Source of the DNA: Sarcocystis neurona
Lineage: Eukaryota > Apicomplexa > Conoidasida > Eucoccidiorida > Sarcocystidae
Length of the DNA: 64,000 nt
Reading direction: 5' to 3'
Assembly: GCA_000727475.1 (NCBI GenBank)
Contig: KL647293.1
Location: 3,204,580-3,268,579 of the forward strand
Shown piece by piece: positions 12,182 through 25,109 of the stretch. The notes beneath the pieces are model-generated. The model ran no database searches and was not told where the DNA came from. It saw nothing but the letters and a program-made list of their open reading frames with translations. The translations under genes and the position numbers were made by a program. Every line of letters begins with the position of its first letter. Within the stretch, counting starts at the first letter, position 1.

Positions 12182-14622
12182 GAATACTGCGCAGCACGGG
12201 CAAAACCAGCATCTGCTCCTGCGGCACCTGCTGCAGCTGCCTCCGCACTTTCACCGGACGCAGCACCAAGTGCACCAGCCGCACGAGAGAGAGCAGCAGC
12301 AGCAACTACAAAACAAACGCTGACGCTTTGTCCTGCTGCACCGGCACCCAGGGTCTGGGCAGGCGAGACAGCATCGGCGGACGCGGCGGCGTCCACCGCA
12401 TGAGGACTACGTGCTGCGCCGGCAGCACCAGCAGGACGCGTGAAAGCAGAGGCGTCCATAGTTGTAGCGCATGCAGCAAGAGCAGTCCTACGTGCGACAG
12501 CAGCAGCAGCACATGCAGCAGCTGCAGTGGAGCGTACAGCAACAGCAGCAGCAGTACGACGCGTGGAGAGAGAAGCCTCAGCGGCAGCTGGAAAAGAAGA
12601 GGAAGGAGGAGGAGAGAGGACAGAGGAAGCAAGCAGCGAAGAAACGATGAGAGTGGGCTGGTGGCAGCAGGTTTCCGTTCTTTCCCTTTTTCGGCAGTTG
12701 CTGCTCCGGTCGCCGCATGCACCGCTGCAGCAGCGGATGGTGGTAGCGGTGGGCACCTGGGAGCTGCTGCTTCTTGCTCTCCCTTTCGTTCGTCTCTGAG
12801 CCAGGCAGGAACAGGGAGCGCTGCTGCTGCAGCCGGCGCTGTCTCTTTCGCTGCTGCTGCTTCATCTTCGTATGCAGCTGTTGCTGCTGGCGCTTGTCGT
12901 TTTGCTGCTGCTGCGGCGTGTCCTCCTGCGCCTGCCGCGTCTCCCGCTGCTGATTCCTACCCTCCCGCTGCTCTCGCTGCTGCTGGTCCTGCAGCTGCGT
13001 GCAACTTTGAACCGGCTGCTGCTGTGGCCCCCGGTGCTACCCCTGCAACAAACGCTGCCACTGCTGCTGCTGCCGTTGCTTGTCCTGCTGCTGTCGCCGC
13101 GGGACGTGCTGCTGGTGCTGGCAGGAGTGCTGCAGCTGCTGCGGCACTGACTGCTGAGGCAACCTCTGCTTCTGGAGGTGGCGCTGCTGCATGTATAGCA
13201 ACAGCAGCTCCCTGTGGGGTTTACACGAAGAGAAGCGGCGCTGCTGCCGGGGCTTCTTTGGCGCGTCTGCTGCTCCTTGCCGTGATGCTGTTGTTGCTTG
13301 GCGTGCAGAAAAATGGCAGGAGTAGCGGCAGCAGCAGCAGCCACTTCCGCGTCTCGTCGTCTGTGCTTCCGGGAATAGCAGGAGCAGCCCAACAGCAGCA
13401 ACAGGAGCTGCAGCAGTGGAGAAGACTGTTCAGGCCGCGCTGCGGCAGCCGCAGCAGAGCAACAGCAGCAGCTCTGCACCACCCTGCCCCATTTTCCTCC
13501 ACCCTTGATTTTTCCGGGTGCAGCATACGTCACGCAGGAACTACTGCTGCTGCTCTTCTTCCTGCTGCAACTCTTCTTTTCCCTGCTGCTGCTCTTCTTC
13601 CTGCTGCAACTCTTCTTTTCCCTGCTGCTGCTGCGGCTTCATTCCCCACCTGTAGCGCGCCTCCTTCTTTTACTTCTCCTTCTCAAGTACTCTCTTCTGC
13701 TGCTCTGCTTCCTGCTGCTACTACGCGTGCTACTCAACGCTCGCCTGCTCTTGCTGCTGCTCCTCCCGGTGCTCGATTTGCTGCTGCTGCTGCTGCCACC
13801 GTTCCACGGTTTGCTGCTGATCCTTCGGTTGCTGCTGCTGTGGCTCCTGCTGCTGCTGCTGTTGCTCCTGCTGCTGCTGCTACTCGTGCAGCTGCTGGAG
13901 CGTTCCTCTTTTTCTCACCTTCGGCAAATTATCCGCAGCAGCAACTGCGGGCTGCTGTTCCTGAACTCCCTTGCCCTTCCCTCTCTGCTGCTGCTGGTGC
14001 AGCTGGCCCCTTGCGCCTCCGTAAATACGCTGCTGCTGCTCAGCCTTGTGACTGTGCCGCTCCTGTTGCTGCTGCCAGTTACCCAGTTCCTTGCGCCACC
14101 TCTTGTACGCGCCACTTGGCCGCTGCTGCTTCTTCCCCTAGCTGTGCTGCTGCTCCTTTTGCTGCTAGAAGAATTTTACCTGCCGCTGCTGCTCAGCGAA
14201 ACAGAACTGGCATTGCTGCTGCTGCTGACGAAGGCGTTGGTGGTGGTGCTGCCATATCTCGTCTCCCTTCCCGCAACGCCTCTGCATGTGCTGCGTCACG
14301 TCCTTCGTCTCTTGGTGCCGCTGCTGCTGCTGTTTCTCACCTTCCTCTCCGTCCAGCTGCCGCTACTCCCGCCCGTACTTCTCCTGAAGCTGCTGCGCCG
14401 CATCTTCCTGCTGCCGCAGCACTTGCTGCGCGTCACTCTTCTTCTTCGTCTCTTGGTGCTGCTGCTGCTCGTAATTTCCCTCCTGCCGCTGCCTCTCGGC
14501 GTTTCTTTCCATCTGTTGCAGCTGCTGCAGTAGCAAGTTCGCAGGACAGTGGGAAGAGAGCAGGAGCTGCTGCTGCTGTCGCGTCTCAGTTGCTGCATCA
14601 GCTGCGTCACCTGTTGCTGCTG
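12182..14622. other. CAG/CTG mosaic, no gene resolved
   Basis: Plus-strand composition is CAG to about 12560, CTG 12680-13310, CAG 13320-13480, then CTG to 14600. An Ala-rich plus frame continues past the TAG at 12179 with only one further stop (TGA at 12401) to about 12660. A long plus frame ending in the first PEX3-like exon is also open, as are Gln/Leu-rich minus frames (14363-14701, for example). No frame shows a conserved motif and no exon pair could be phased. It probably contains the promoter or leader of the gene at 14623. Confidence 0.4.
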
Positions 14623-17600
14623 ATGCCTGCGCACCGCATACGAGGAGCAGCTCGCGCGGCTCTGCCCTTGGTGCTCCTAGCTGCATGCGGCAGTGCAACA
14701 TATTACTTCACGAATCGCTGGCTGCAGCGAACGCAAGACCTTTATATAGAGGTACAGAGTTCATCGGCTAGTCTCTTGCCCTCTCCGGTTTGCTGCTGCT
14801 TCTCTTCTTCTTTCTCTTCGAACACGCCGCTGCAGCTGCTGGTGCTGCTCTTCCGCTGTGTGTTCGTCTGCTGCTGTGCCGCTATTCCTCCCGACCAAGC
14901 AGCACCAGCGTTTGCAGCAGCGCCAGCCATTTTATAGCAGAAGCAGCAGCAATCCGAGCAGCAGCGGCAGCAGCAGGCTCTCCATACATGCAGCGTCTTA
15001 CGCGTTCCCGTCGAATCCTGCTGCTGTTGCTGCCGCTTCCGCGCTCCTGCTTCTTCCCGGTTTGCTGCTGCTGCTGCTGTTTCACAGGTTCCTGTTGCTG
15101 CCGCCGCGCTCTTAATTTTTGATGTCCTACATGCTGCTGCCGCTTTTCCTCGTGCTGCTGTCGGCGGTGGGCGCCTACTGCTGCTGCTTTTTCTGCTTTC
15201 CTTCGCCGGAGGTGCTGTTCCTTCTGAACCTGCCGCTGCAGCTGCTAGTCCGCCGACTGCCCTTTCCCCTCTCGCTGGTGTGGAATATCTTTGGTTTCTG
15301 CTGCTGCTGCTTCTTTGGCGAGCCTGCTGCTGCTTCTGCTCTGATCGCCGCTGCATCTGCTCGTAAATTGCTGGTGCTGCTGCAATCGCTGGTGCTCCTG
15401 TATTGCGAAGGCGGTGGCTGGGTTCTGATGTATGCTGCTGCTGCTGCTGCAGTTTTGTCTGCGGCTGCAGCTGTTCGATCTTCGCTGCAGTGGCTGCTGC
15501 TGTGTTTGCGCTGCATGCGTCTGCTGCTGCTGCTGCTACAGCAACCCTGCTGCTTTCTCTTTTTAGACGCCTGACGCTGCTGGACGTCCTGGTGCACCCC
15601 GTGGTGTTTCTGAAGCATCTGCCTCTTGTTCCTCACTGCACGCCAGCTGCTGTTGCTCAGGGTATTTCCGCTGCTGCTGATGCCAGTGCTCCTCACCGTC
15701 ACGGTCCTGCTGCTGTTGCTGTTGCCGCTGCTGCCTTGCGTCCTGCTGCTGCTGGTTTTTTATAGACGTTTGCGTTCCAGGTGACGCAGCTACTCCACGC
15801 GCATGCACCCGCTGCTGCTGCTGAAGACTTGCATGCAGCGTTTCTCTCCGAGTCCCGCGCCCTGCAGCAGGCTGTCGCCGAAGACTGGTGGCTCGAAGGC
15901 GAGCAACTGCAGCAGGGAGAGGAGCATGAAATCGAGGAGGCAGCTGCAGAAACAGCTGCAGGGAAAAAAAGAGGACGCAGAAGAAAACCAGGGGGAGCTT
16001 CTTCTCCTGGAGACGCCTCTCCGTTCCCGCCTCTCTCTCCTTCGTTCGAAGAACAAATGCCGCCACCTCCCCCTCCCCATGTAAGTACTCGATTCCCCTG
16101 AGACACCGGCGGCACCAGCAGCGCGTGCAGGGCGAACCTACAGCTGTTGCGCCTGCTGCTTCTTTTCCGTCCAGTACTCCTGCTGATACGTACACTTTTT
16201 TTCTCTCCTGCTGTCCGTCCTGTGTGCATCTGCTGCTGCTCCTGCTGCACGCAGCTGCTGTTGCTACTGCTGCTGCATTTGGCGTCACCGCCGTCTGCTG
16301 CTGCATGTGGCGTCACCGCCCTCTGCTGCTGCATGTGGCGTCACCACCCTCTGCTGCTGCATGTAGCATAACCACCCTCTGCTGCTGTTGCTTCGTCCGT
16401 GTCCGGGTGCTGCTGCTGTTGCTGCGCAGTCTCCTGCTGCTGCCTCTTCGTGTATACGTGTGCTGCTGCGTTTGTTGCCGCTGCATCTGTTGCTGCTGCT
16501 GCCGCCCACTCGCAGGCGTTCTTCACACGAGGTATACAGCGTCTTCTTCGCTACTGCGCTGCTGCTGCTGCATTTACTTTCTCCTAATCTATGTGGAACT
16601 CGGCAACACCCTCTCCCTCTCTGTGTACATGCACCTCTTCTTCTCTCTGTTCATGAATACATATTTTATACAGCTGCATGCATGCACTCACGCATCGACG
16701 CGCGAACATGTCTGTGTCCCTCTGTTGTGCCCCTACGTCTGTCTTCTTACACGGATACGTACACTCATATATTTATATTCACATATATATTATATACATA
16801 CGTTCACACGTATATATAATATATATATCAATGCATATTCATGTTTGTATACATATTCGTATGTGTATTTATATGTATATTTATATGCATATTTATATGT
16901 ATATGTATATATACATACACTTACATATTCACACGTGTCTTCATCCACAGGGTTTTATCTCTATTCACAAATCTACCCACATTAATTCTTGTCTCTTCAC
17001 ATATATATATATATATATATCTCCCTGTCTGTCTCACACAACTGCCCCTACATGGTTCCACCTTTTGGGAGTGCATACGTATTTAACACAGATCTTTTCG
17101 TAAATAACTTTATACATCTCTTCATACATCTATTCATATATCTACTCACATCAATATACCTGAATTCGTATATACATATATATATATATATAGGTATGTA
17201 TATATGTACACGTATGTATACATGTATATATATATGTATATTTATCTATACACACGTACATACATATATATGTGTATGTGTATACATATCTTTTTTGTTT
17301 GCATGTCTGTCTTGGGTTATTTCTCTTTGCGACGGTCCGATCTTTTGAGTTTCTACCGCTGTTTCTCTCCCTGCCCCTCCGTCTCTGTAAAAGTCTTCCC
17401 TACGCACATCGGTGACCTTCCAGCTGCTTGGCCGTGCTTCCGTGTACACAAGCCTGACCACACATATATGTGTGTCTACAAGTGAAGATTCCGGAGGTGC
17501 TTCTTCGCTTGCGGTCCCTGTCGATCTCCCTTTCTCTGTCGTCCTCGCTCTCTGTCCCGTACCCACCCGATACATACACATACGGACTACTACTACGCAC

Positions 17601-19443
17601 AGCAGCCCTAACGCACTATCGAAGGCAACTCTAAGTAGTAGTGTCTCGCCTAGATTGTGCTGTCCTATATTAGACGTTCTTTTCTCTGTCTTTCTCTGTC
17701 CCTTATGTCCCTCGGCTGCTGCTTCCCGTCCTCCTGCTGCGGCTCCTCTTCTTCCGTCTCCTTCTCGTCCTCTTCTGGCTTGCTGTCGGCATGTGTGTGT
17801 CACGCGGATATCCGAGTCACCACGTACGTGCTGCTGCCACCAGCCCGTTTCTCTGCCTCCACGGAAGGAGAGCGACGCACACGCACGTCGACACAGACGT
17901 GGGGCTTCTTGTGAACTTGTGGACGAAGCACCGCGACGAGGTCTTGGGGACGTTGCTGCTGCTGCTGCACTTGTCGGTGACTGCTGCAGGTGGGAGGGGG
18001 AGAAGGAGAGAGAGGGCTGCTGCCGCTGCAGCCCCGCCTGCAGGAGGAAGCGACGCTGAAGCAGGAGCTGCAGCAGCTGCTGCGGGCCGCTGCTGCGCGA
18101 GTTCCGTACTTCTCGTCCGCGGTGCGCCAGCAGATGATGGAGACGACCGTGCGCAGCCTCGTAGAAGCTGCTGCAGCAGGTGGCAACAGCAACACTATTC
18201 GCGCGCTTCTTTTTGCCAAGTTGCTGCTCCAGGACGTCTTCAAAGCCCCGCCTTCCCAGGTAGCCGCCCTTCTTCAAAGTTGCCTGCCTTCACAAATCAA
18301 CGACACAAAATCATAGTTCTGTTACGCACCCCCTCAAACACGTTCTCCATTATACATACATATATATACATATATACATATACATACACGTATATACATA
18401 TATATATATATATATATACTTGTTCATGTTGTCTAGGTGCAAATAAGTTTTCCAGGAGACATGTATATGCATATATATGTATGTTCATGTTTGATAACTG
18501 CAAACATGTTTTCCAGTACATATATATATATGTACATACATATGCATATATAGGGGTATATATGTCTCCATTTTCTACGTGTGCAGCTCCTTATTCTTGT
18601 TTGTGTGTGCATGCGGTGTGTACGACTATCAAGTGGCCGGGGGTGGATTCAGCTGCCTTCTCCCGTATATACCGCGATAGACGTTCATCACTAGTAGTGC
18701 GAAAGAGTTGTCTACTTTGCGTGGAGCAGCCGTGTGTGTTCCGCTGTATCGGTGTACACACTTCTTTTATCTCGGCAAACATTTCTCTGCCATGATCACA
18801 GGTAGCAGGGCTGTCGCTATACCGTCCGAACAAATGTAGACACACCTGTCTATAAATATCCATGTCTACGTGTACGTGTTTCTCCCTCAACTTACGTATA
18901 CGCATGGATCAGCATGAAAATACAAATATAGCCGTGTATGTGCGTCTATTTGTGTGCGTACATATATATATATATATATACCTGTTCCTACAGATATATA
19001 TGTGTATGCGTATATCTCTCTCTTCGTGTGTATACATATATGTGTGTACATATATATGTACATATACGTGTGCATTTCTCTCTACTTATGTACACATATA
19101 TATCTGTATACCTACATATATATCTCTGTATGTGCAGGTGCGTGCGTATTTATGTTTCTCCGTACACCTGTATGCATATATACCTGTTCATCTACATATA
19201 AATATATATGTATACATGTATGTGTGTGTACCTGTCTCTAAATATTGAGTAACACATATCTATATGTATAGTCTGGATGTATGTATACCTCTCTTTCAGG
19301 CCATACACACATATAAATGTATAGAAATATAAGTAGAGGTGTGTGAGTATACCTCGGTACACGTACCTATATAATATGTATGTATATATTTATATATGTG
19401 TATGCGGGTATATCTTTGTCTCGACATGCGTATACACAACTAT

Positions 19444-19487
<44 letters not shown>

Positions 19488-22400
19488 ACGGCGGTATCTC
19501 TCTCTCTGTCCACATTTGTATCCCTATGTGTTGTATGTGTAGATAGAGAGGTAGGGAGGGTGAGGAAGCGAGTGTGGTTGCAGAACAGAAACGTTGCGGT
19601 TCAGCAAGCCGCGTCGCAGAACGAAGGAGAGAGAAACTGGGAAGAAATATAACTTCCGCAGCGAAGAAATTTTGAAGTTGCTTCTCGTGCTCGCTCGCTC
19701 CCGGCTGCTGTTGCCTACGTTGTCCTCTGCTGCTCCTGCACGCTCCCGCACGGCGTCTGCTGCTGCTGCTACGTCTCTGCTGCTGCCGCCTCTGCTGCAT
19801 CCGTGGAGTGCTGCTGCTCCTGCTGCTGCATTTCCTCGGTATTCTGATGGGAACATCTGTGGCGCTGCTTCTCTGTCTGGTGCTGCCGCTGCCACTGCTG
19901 GTGCTGCTGTACGCTCGCTTGCTGCTGCCGTCTTTTCTTTGTATCACGCCGCACTGCTGCTGCTACAGCCGTCTCTCTCTTCCTGCTGCTCCAAGCTGCT
20001 GCTGCTACGCCGTATCTCTCTTCCTGCTGCTGCTGCTCCTACGCCTCTTCCCATGCTGCTACTGCTGCGCCGCTTCTGTCTTCTTGCTGCTGCTGCTGCT
20101 ACTACGCCTCTTCTATCCCCGCGAAGCTACTGCTGCGCCTCTTCTCTCTTCCTACTGCAGCTGCTGCGTCGCGTCGTTCTCTGCATATGGCTGCTCTTCC
20201 CCCCTCTCTCTCTGCGTGTACCTACTGCTGCAGCGTGTGGGACCTACCTGCGCCCCTTTCTGTTGCTGCTGCTGTGGCTTGGAGTGCAGATAGCGCATGC
20301 GTTTAGACGCCTTCTGGACGAGAAAAAGGGCAGCAGCAGCAGCAGCGTCGATGTGCTGCTCTTCGCCGACTGCCTCGTGCAGGATCCGCGCCTCCGACAC
20401 GTAAACGCATGCACCAACCGCAGCCAGAGCCGCAGCAGCAGCAGATACACCGCGGAAGAGCAGCACCAGAAGCCGCGGTGACAGCTGCAGCAACCACGGT
20501 GGCAATGGCACCCCTAGGGGGACATTACGGCACCGCAGCAGCAAGGCCAGAAGCAGGAGCCACAGGAGCCACCGTAGCATCAGTACCAACAATAGTAGCA
20601 GCAACCTCAGCCGGAGCACCACGGAAAGTCACAACAACATCAACAACAGCATATCTAGCAGCAGCAACAATAGCAGCGGCAGCAGCAACCGCTGTCAAAA
20701 CTTCAGCAGCAACGGCAGCAGCAACAGCAGGAAACGACAAGTACAACGGCAGCATCAGCAATACCAGGAGCAGTAACAGCAGCCGCAGGTGCAGCAGCAA
20801 TAGCAGCAGCAACAGCAGCAGCAACAGCACCAGCAACAGCACCAGCAACAGCAGCAGCAACGGCAGCAGCAACAGCAGCAGCAGTAACAGCAGTCACACG
20901 CATGCAGCAGCAACAGCAGCAGCAGTAACAGCAGTCACACGCATGCAGCCGCAACAGCAGCAGCAATGGCACCAGCAGCAATGACAGCCGTTACAGCAAC
21001 AACAGCAACAAGCGGCAAGAAAGCGGCGGCATCAGTAATAACAGCAGTAGTAACAGCAGCCACGGCTGCAGGAGGAACAACAGCCACGGCTGGAGCAGCA
21101 AGGACAACGGCCGCTAGTGCGGCAGCAACAGCAGCAATGGCACTAGCAACAGCAGCAGCAGCTACAGCGAACGGCAAGAAAAACAACGCCATCAGCAACG
21201 CCAGCAGCAGTAACAGCCACTACGGCTGCAGCAGCATCAGCAGGAGCAATAACCGCAGCAGCGGGAACAGCACTAGTGGCAACAGCAGGAATTGACACGT
21301 CTCAAATTTTACATGGTAGCCTACAGCGTTACCTTGTTGCTGCATCTCCTGCGTTTGCTGTTCTTCTCTTTTCTCGCTGCTGCTGCTTGTCGACATGTGA
21401 CGAATAGTAAGAGCTGCTTTCTTCCACTTTGTATAGCGCGTACGCTGCACCTCACACTCTCTGCTGCCGCTACTGCTTGTGCCGCTGTTAGACTGCCACG
21501 CTGCACTCCGCGTGCTGTTGCTCTTTCTCACGCAAAGCCGCTGCGACTTCCCCCACGCGGTACTTCTCTTGCACTGCTTGTACTGCCGCATGGGTCTGGC
21601 GCGCGGCTGCAGCTGCTGCTGTTCTGCTGTTGTTGCTGCTGCTGACCTCAAAAGGTACGCAGTTGCTTTGCGCGTGTGCGTACTGCTGCAGTTACTGAGG
21701 CCCCCGTGGATGGCGGTGCTCCAGGGATCCTCGGTGCATGCGGTTGAGGAAGAGGTGCTGCAGAAAAAAGGTAAAACTGCTCTCTTCCGCGGCTGCTCTG
21801 TGTATTGCTGCTGCGTGTCACCGTTGCAGGTGCTGCTGCTGCTTCACGCTGCCAACTGCTGCTGCTGGTACTTCCTGCTGGTGCTACGCGCTTTACCTAC
21901 TGCGTGCTGCTGCTGCTTCTGGTCTGCTGTTGCTGCAGACCTACGTTTGGTCTGCTGTTGCTGCTGCTACTTTGGTCTGCTGTTGCTGCTGCATGCTGTT
22001 GCGCTGCTGCTGCTGCACCGTACTGCGACGCCGGCGCTTCACGCTACTGCTGCTGCTCTATGCACTGCGCTGCTGCTGCCGCGTGCTGCTTGCTGCTGTT
22101 GCTGTATGCCGGTGCTGCTGCTTCACGTTGCTGATGCTGTTGCTCCTGCGTCTCGTGTTGCATGCGACTGCGACTTTTCCCTCCTGCTACGGCTGTCCTC
22201 TCTGCCTGCTGCTGCTTGCACTGCCCCAAGTGCCGCTGCGTTTTTTGCCAGTGTCGCTGCTGCTGCTATCACTCGCTGCTGCTGCTGCATGCGGTTCCTC
22301 CTGTCGTCTTTGCTGGTATCGCTATCTGCTGCTGCTGTTACTATCTTCGGCTGCTCTTAGTATCTGCTGCTTACTATTGCTGCTGCTGTTGTCATCTGCT

Positions 22401-25109
22401 GCTGCTCCTGTTGGCCGCTGGTGCAACTAGGGCATCTTGTTGCAGCGGCCTTCCTTACGCCACTGCGTATGCTGCACGGGCCGCTCTTCCCTGCCGCTGC
22501 GGCAGCTACTTGCTGCTGTGGTATTGCTTCCTGCTACCGCGCTGCCTTCTCCACGCGCAACTCTTCCCGCGTCTGCTGCTGGTCCAGCTGCTGCCGGTGC
22601 TGTTGTTGTTGCACTTTTGCTGCTTCTGTGCGTGTTCCTGCTACCACGGCATCTGTTGCTGTCCTGCAACGTATGCTTCCATAGCTGCTGCGGCTGCTGC
22701 ACGTGCGACTTCTTATCGTTCTGCTAATATCTCTGCTGCCTCGCCTGCTGCGTCTGTTGCTGCCTCCTTTGCTGCTCCCTTCTCCGCTGCTGTGGGCGCG
22801 CGGTTGCTGCTGTCGCTTGCTCTGCCACTGCTGCGTGGGCGCGCACGCAGAAGCGCTGTACAGACAGCTGGTGCGCTCGTTTTTGAGGACAGTTTTTTTG
22901 CACCAGCTTTTCCCTCGCTTCCTCGCGAGAGAACCAGCAGCAGAAGACGACGAAGAACCAGGCAGCAGCATGACGGCCCAGCAGCAGCAGCAAGACGACG
23001 ACGCAGCGGCAGAAGAGCTGCTGGGGTCGCTACGGTTCTTTCAAACCGAAGAAGAAAGGCAGCAGACGCAGTGGCTACACGAGCTGCAACACGCGTGCGA
23101 CGCAGAAGCCGCAGCAGCAGAACAGCAGCAGTTTCTTTCCCCCCCTCCTCCTCTCTCTCGTGAACAGCAGCAGCCGGCGGGGGAAGAAGAAGAAGAAGCA
23201 GAAGAGGCGGACGAAGAACGGCAGCAGGGTAGGAAAGGTATGGATAAAAAGCAGAATGCAGAGAGAGAGACGCCGCAGGGACAGGCAGAAGCAAAGGAAC
23301 AGCAGGGGCGGGAAGGAGAGAAAAAGCGGCAGGAGCAGGGAAAAGAGAAGGAGCAGCAGCAGCAGCTCCTGCGTATGGGACTACCGGAAGGCTGGCGACT
23401 GCTGGCTCTGACAGGACGGCAAGCAGCACGAGTCGTAACAGCAGAAATACGCCGGTGCTTGGAGGTGCTGGAGGAAGAGGCGGGACGCAGAAAGAAACAA
23501 ATCGAAGAAAGTGATGAAGAGACAGGCTCCAACGTCGACCTGAAAGTGAGCGAAATGCCCGTCCCGACCACACACACACGCACACACAGACTGCTTGCGG
23601 TGTATGTACACTGCAGCACCAGTGTCCCCCCCACACAAGCACGCGTCGGGTGTACACACACCGAGTTGCAAAGGCGTAAAGACACATCTCCGCGTGCTTT
23701 TCCCCCGAAGACCTGCGCATGTTCTTCATCCGGACATGCATCCTTTTTCTTTAGCTGTATGTGTCCACAGACATGTCGCAGCGATACCTGTGCAGGAGCT
23801 CTGGGTGCGTGCTGCTGGACTCAGACTTCTGCGCGGCTGAGAAAACGCGCATGCACTTTTTCATCTCGATCTCCGCCTTCTCCTCCTCCTGAAGCCTTCT
23901 CTCCACGCCCTTCTCTGCCGGCAGAAACTGCTTTTCTTCACCTCTGCGCGTCCGCCTGAAAAAGTGCTTGCTTTCCAGCACTTGTGTGTTACTTCATCAG
24001 TTCAGCGTGACACTTCGCCTCACATGCATAAATATTCGTGTACGCGTATATGTGTGCGTGCGGCTGTCTGCCTTCCCTGGGGAGCGTCATCTGATTTCCT
24101 GTTTCCCTCGCGAGTACATCTCTTCTGCCAGACATAGGAGAGCAGTGTTTGCTGCTGCAGTGCTGCCCCACGCATGCGTTCTTCTACTCATTTGCATGCT
24201 CACGCATACGCTGCTGCTCCCTGTAGGACGTCTGGCAGAGGCACTTCATCTCTCACGTCTGCGGTTCTTTCGGCGCGCCTGTCCCTGCGTGGAGCTCCCT
24301 CTTTTCTCCCTCATTTCCTCCGCATATATATGTATGTGTGTGGATAAAAAATATGTATTTGTCTGTATTCGTGTGCATCACGTCGACCTACGTATTTGTA
24401 TTGTTGTGCGCCACATAACTGTCCTTGTTTGCATTTGTGCGCTCCACACACGTGTGTTGGTTTGTGTATCTGCGGTGCACCCCACCGGCATGCGTCTGTA
24501 TACATTTGTTTGTATTGAGCGAGACGCGCGGACTTTCTTCGCTATGAAAGGAGAAATCCTGCGGGTTTTCGAAGGACGGTCGTGGAGTGCATGCAGGTGT
24601 GCATGCGTTGGTGCACGCGCCCGCGGCGTGTTTTGCATGCGCGTGTTTGACCGTCCGGGGCGCGAGAAGTTCGGTCCTGCGTCACATATTCGCTGCTGCT
24701 GCTTGTGCGCTTCTACCTTTTCCTCCTCCGTAGCGGCTGCTCGAACTGACCAGAGATTTGCATGCATTTGGCGCGGGGAAAATGGTGGAGATCGCATTTG
24801 CTCGAGAAGACGACGAACTTTTCCGTCCCCCGCTACAAGACGATGTCCAGCAGGTCTCTGCATTCTTGGGCGAAAGGTAGGAAATACCGCTGCAGCACCT
24901 CGCAGGACGTAGCCCGCCAGAGAGCGAGAAAGAAAAGAAGGAGAAAAGGGAGAAGAAAGGACTTCTTTGGCGGGCCGCATGGGTGATGTGCAGCCCCAGC
25001 AGCAGCGGCAGCACGTGGGTTTCCTCTTTTTTGTCGCAGGGAGTTGTCTTCCGGCCGCAGACCCACACGCATCTGCAAGTCTCTCCGCCTCCTGGACGGC
25101 AGCAAATAA
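14623..25109 (+). CDS. Membrane-anchored protein, tentative PEX3-like peroxin
   Basis: Eight exons join with matching phase at all seven junctions: 14623-14751, 15781-16080, 17990-18259, 20290-20400, 21692-21770, 22851-23545, 24734-24876 and 25040-25109. They sum to 1797 nt (598 residues). The N-terminus has a hydrophobic segment (about residues 14-29) followed by YYFTNRWLQRTQ, resembling the membrane anchor of yeast PEX3 (FFVKRWLYKQQ). The penultimate exon reads RLLELTRDLHAF and LFRPPLQDD, resembling the conserved KLLNETRDML and FFRPTEQDL stretches of PEX3, which docks PEX19 and inserts peroxisomal membrane proteins. The middle is Ala/Glu/Gln-rich, with a basic GKKRGRRRKP and a Pro run. Donors include GTACAG, GTAAGT, GTAGCC, GTAAAC, GTAAAA, GTGAGC and GTAGGA. 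The similarity is from memory and short, and the central PEX3 motifs are not evident, so identity is weak while the exon chain is better supported. The start codon is uncertain, and two genes split near 18316 are possible. Confidence 0.5.
16267..16378. repeat. 28-bp minisatellite, four copies
   Basis: Four consecutive 28-bp units (16267, 16295, 16323, 16351) with the core GCATGTGGCGTCACC, the last one degraded. It lies in intron 2 of the gene at 14623-25109. Confidence 0.9.
16740..17290. repeat. TATA/TACA microsatellite block
   Basis: Interrupted (TA)n and TATGTA/TACATA runs in the centre of intron 2 (16081-17989) of the plus-strand gene. Confidence 0.85.
18345..19490. repeat. TATA/TACA microsatellite blocks, intronic in the model
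   Basis: Runs at about 18345-18560 and 18955-19490, including a pure (AT)n run of roughly 35-40 bp near 19445-19485. They fall in the 2-kb intron 18260-20289; if the gene instead ends at the TAG at 18314, this is intergenic. Confidence 0.8.
20410..21290. repeat. CAG/ACA tract at the donor side of an intron
   Basis: Triplets of the CAG, GCA and ACA type, followed at 21330-21690 by CTG-rich sequence leading to the next acceptor (intron 20401-21691). It includes a 41-bp tandem duplication (20866-20947) containing GTAACAGCAGTCACACGCAT. Confidence 0.8.

Noticed and set aside
14363..14701. Minus-strand Gln-rich frame with QQMERNAERQRQEGNYEQQQ
   Set aside because: It is the complement of a CTG tract; no conserved motif or phased neighbour was found and it overlaps the plus-strand anchor exon.
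16267..16378. CRISPR-like array
   Set aside because: The 28-bp units are directly adjacent without spacers in a eukaryotic intron, so this is a minisatellite.
23755..23892. Alternative terminal exon after a CTTTTTCTTTAG acceptor, encoding SQRYLCRSSGCVLLDSDF and a stop
   Set aside because: It is in phase with the exon ending at 23545, so it could be an alternative 3' end, but the join to 24734 is also in phase and gives better family-like sequence. It was kept out of the main model.
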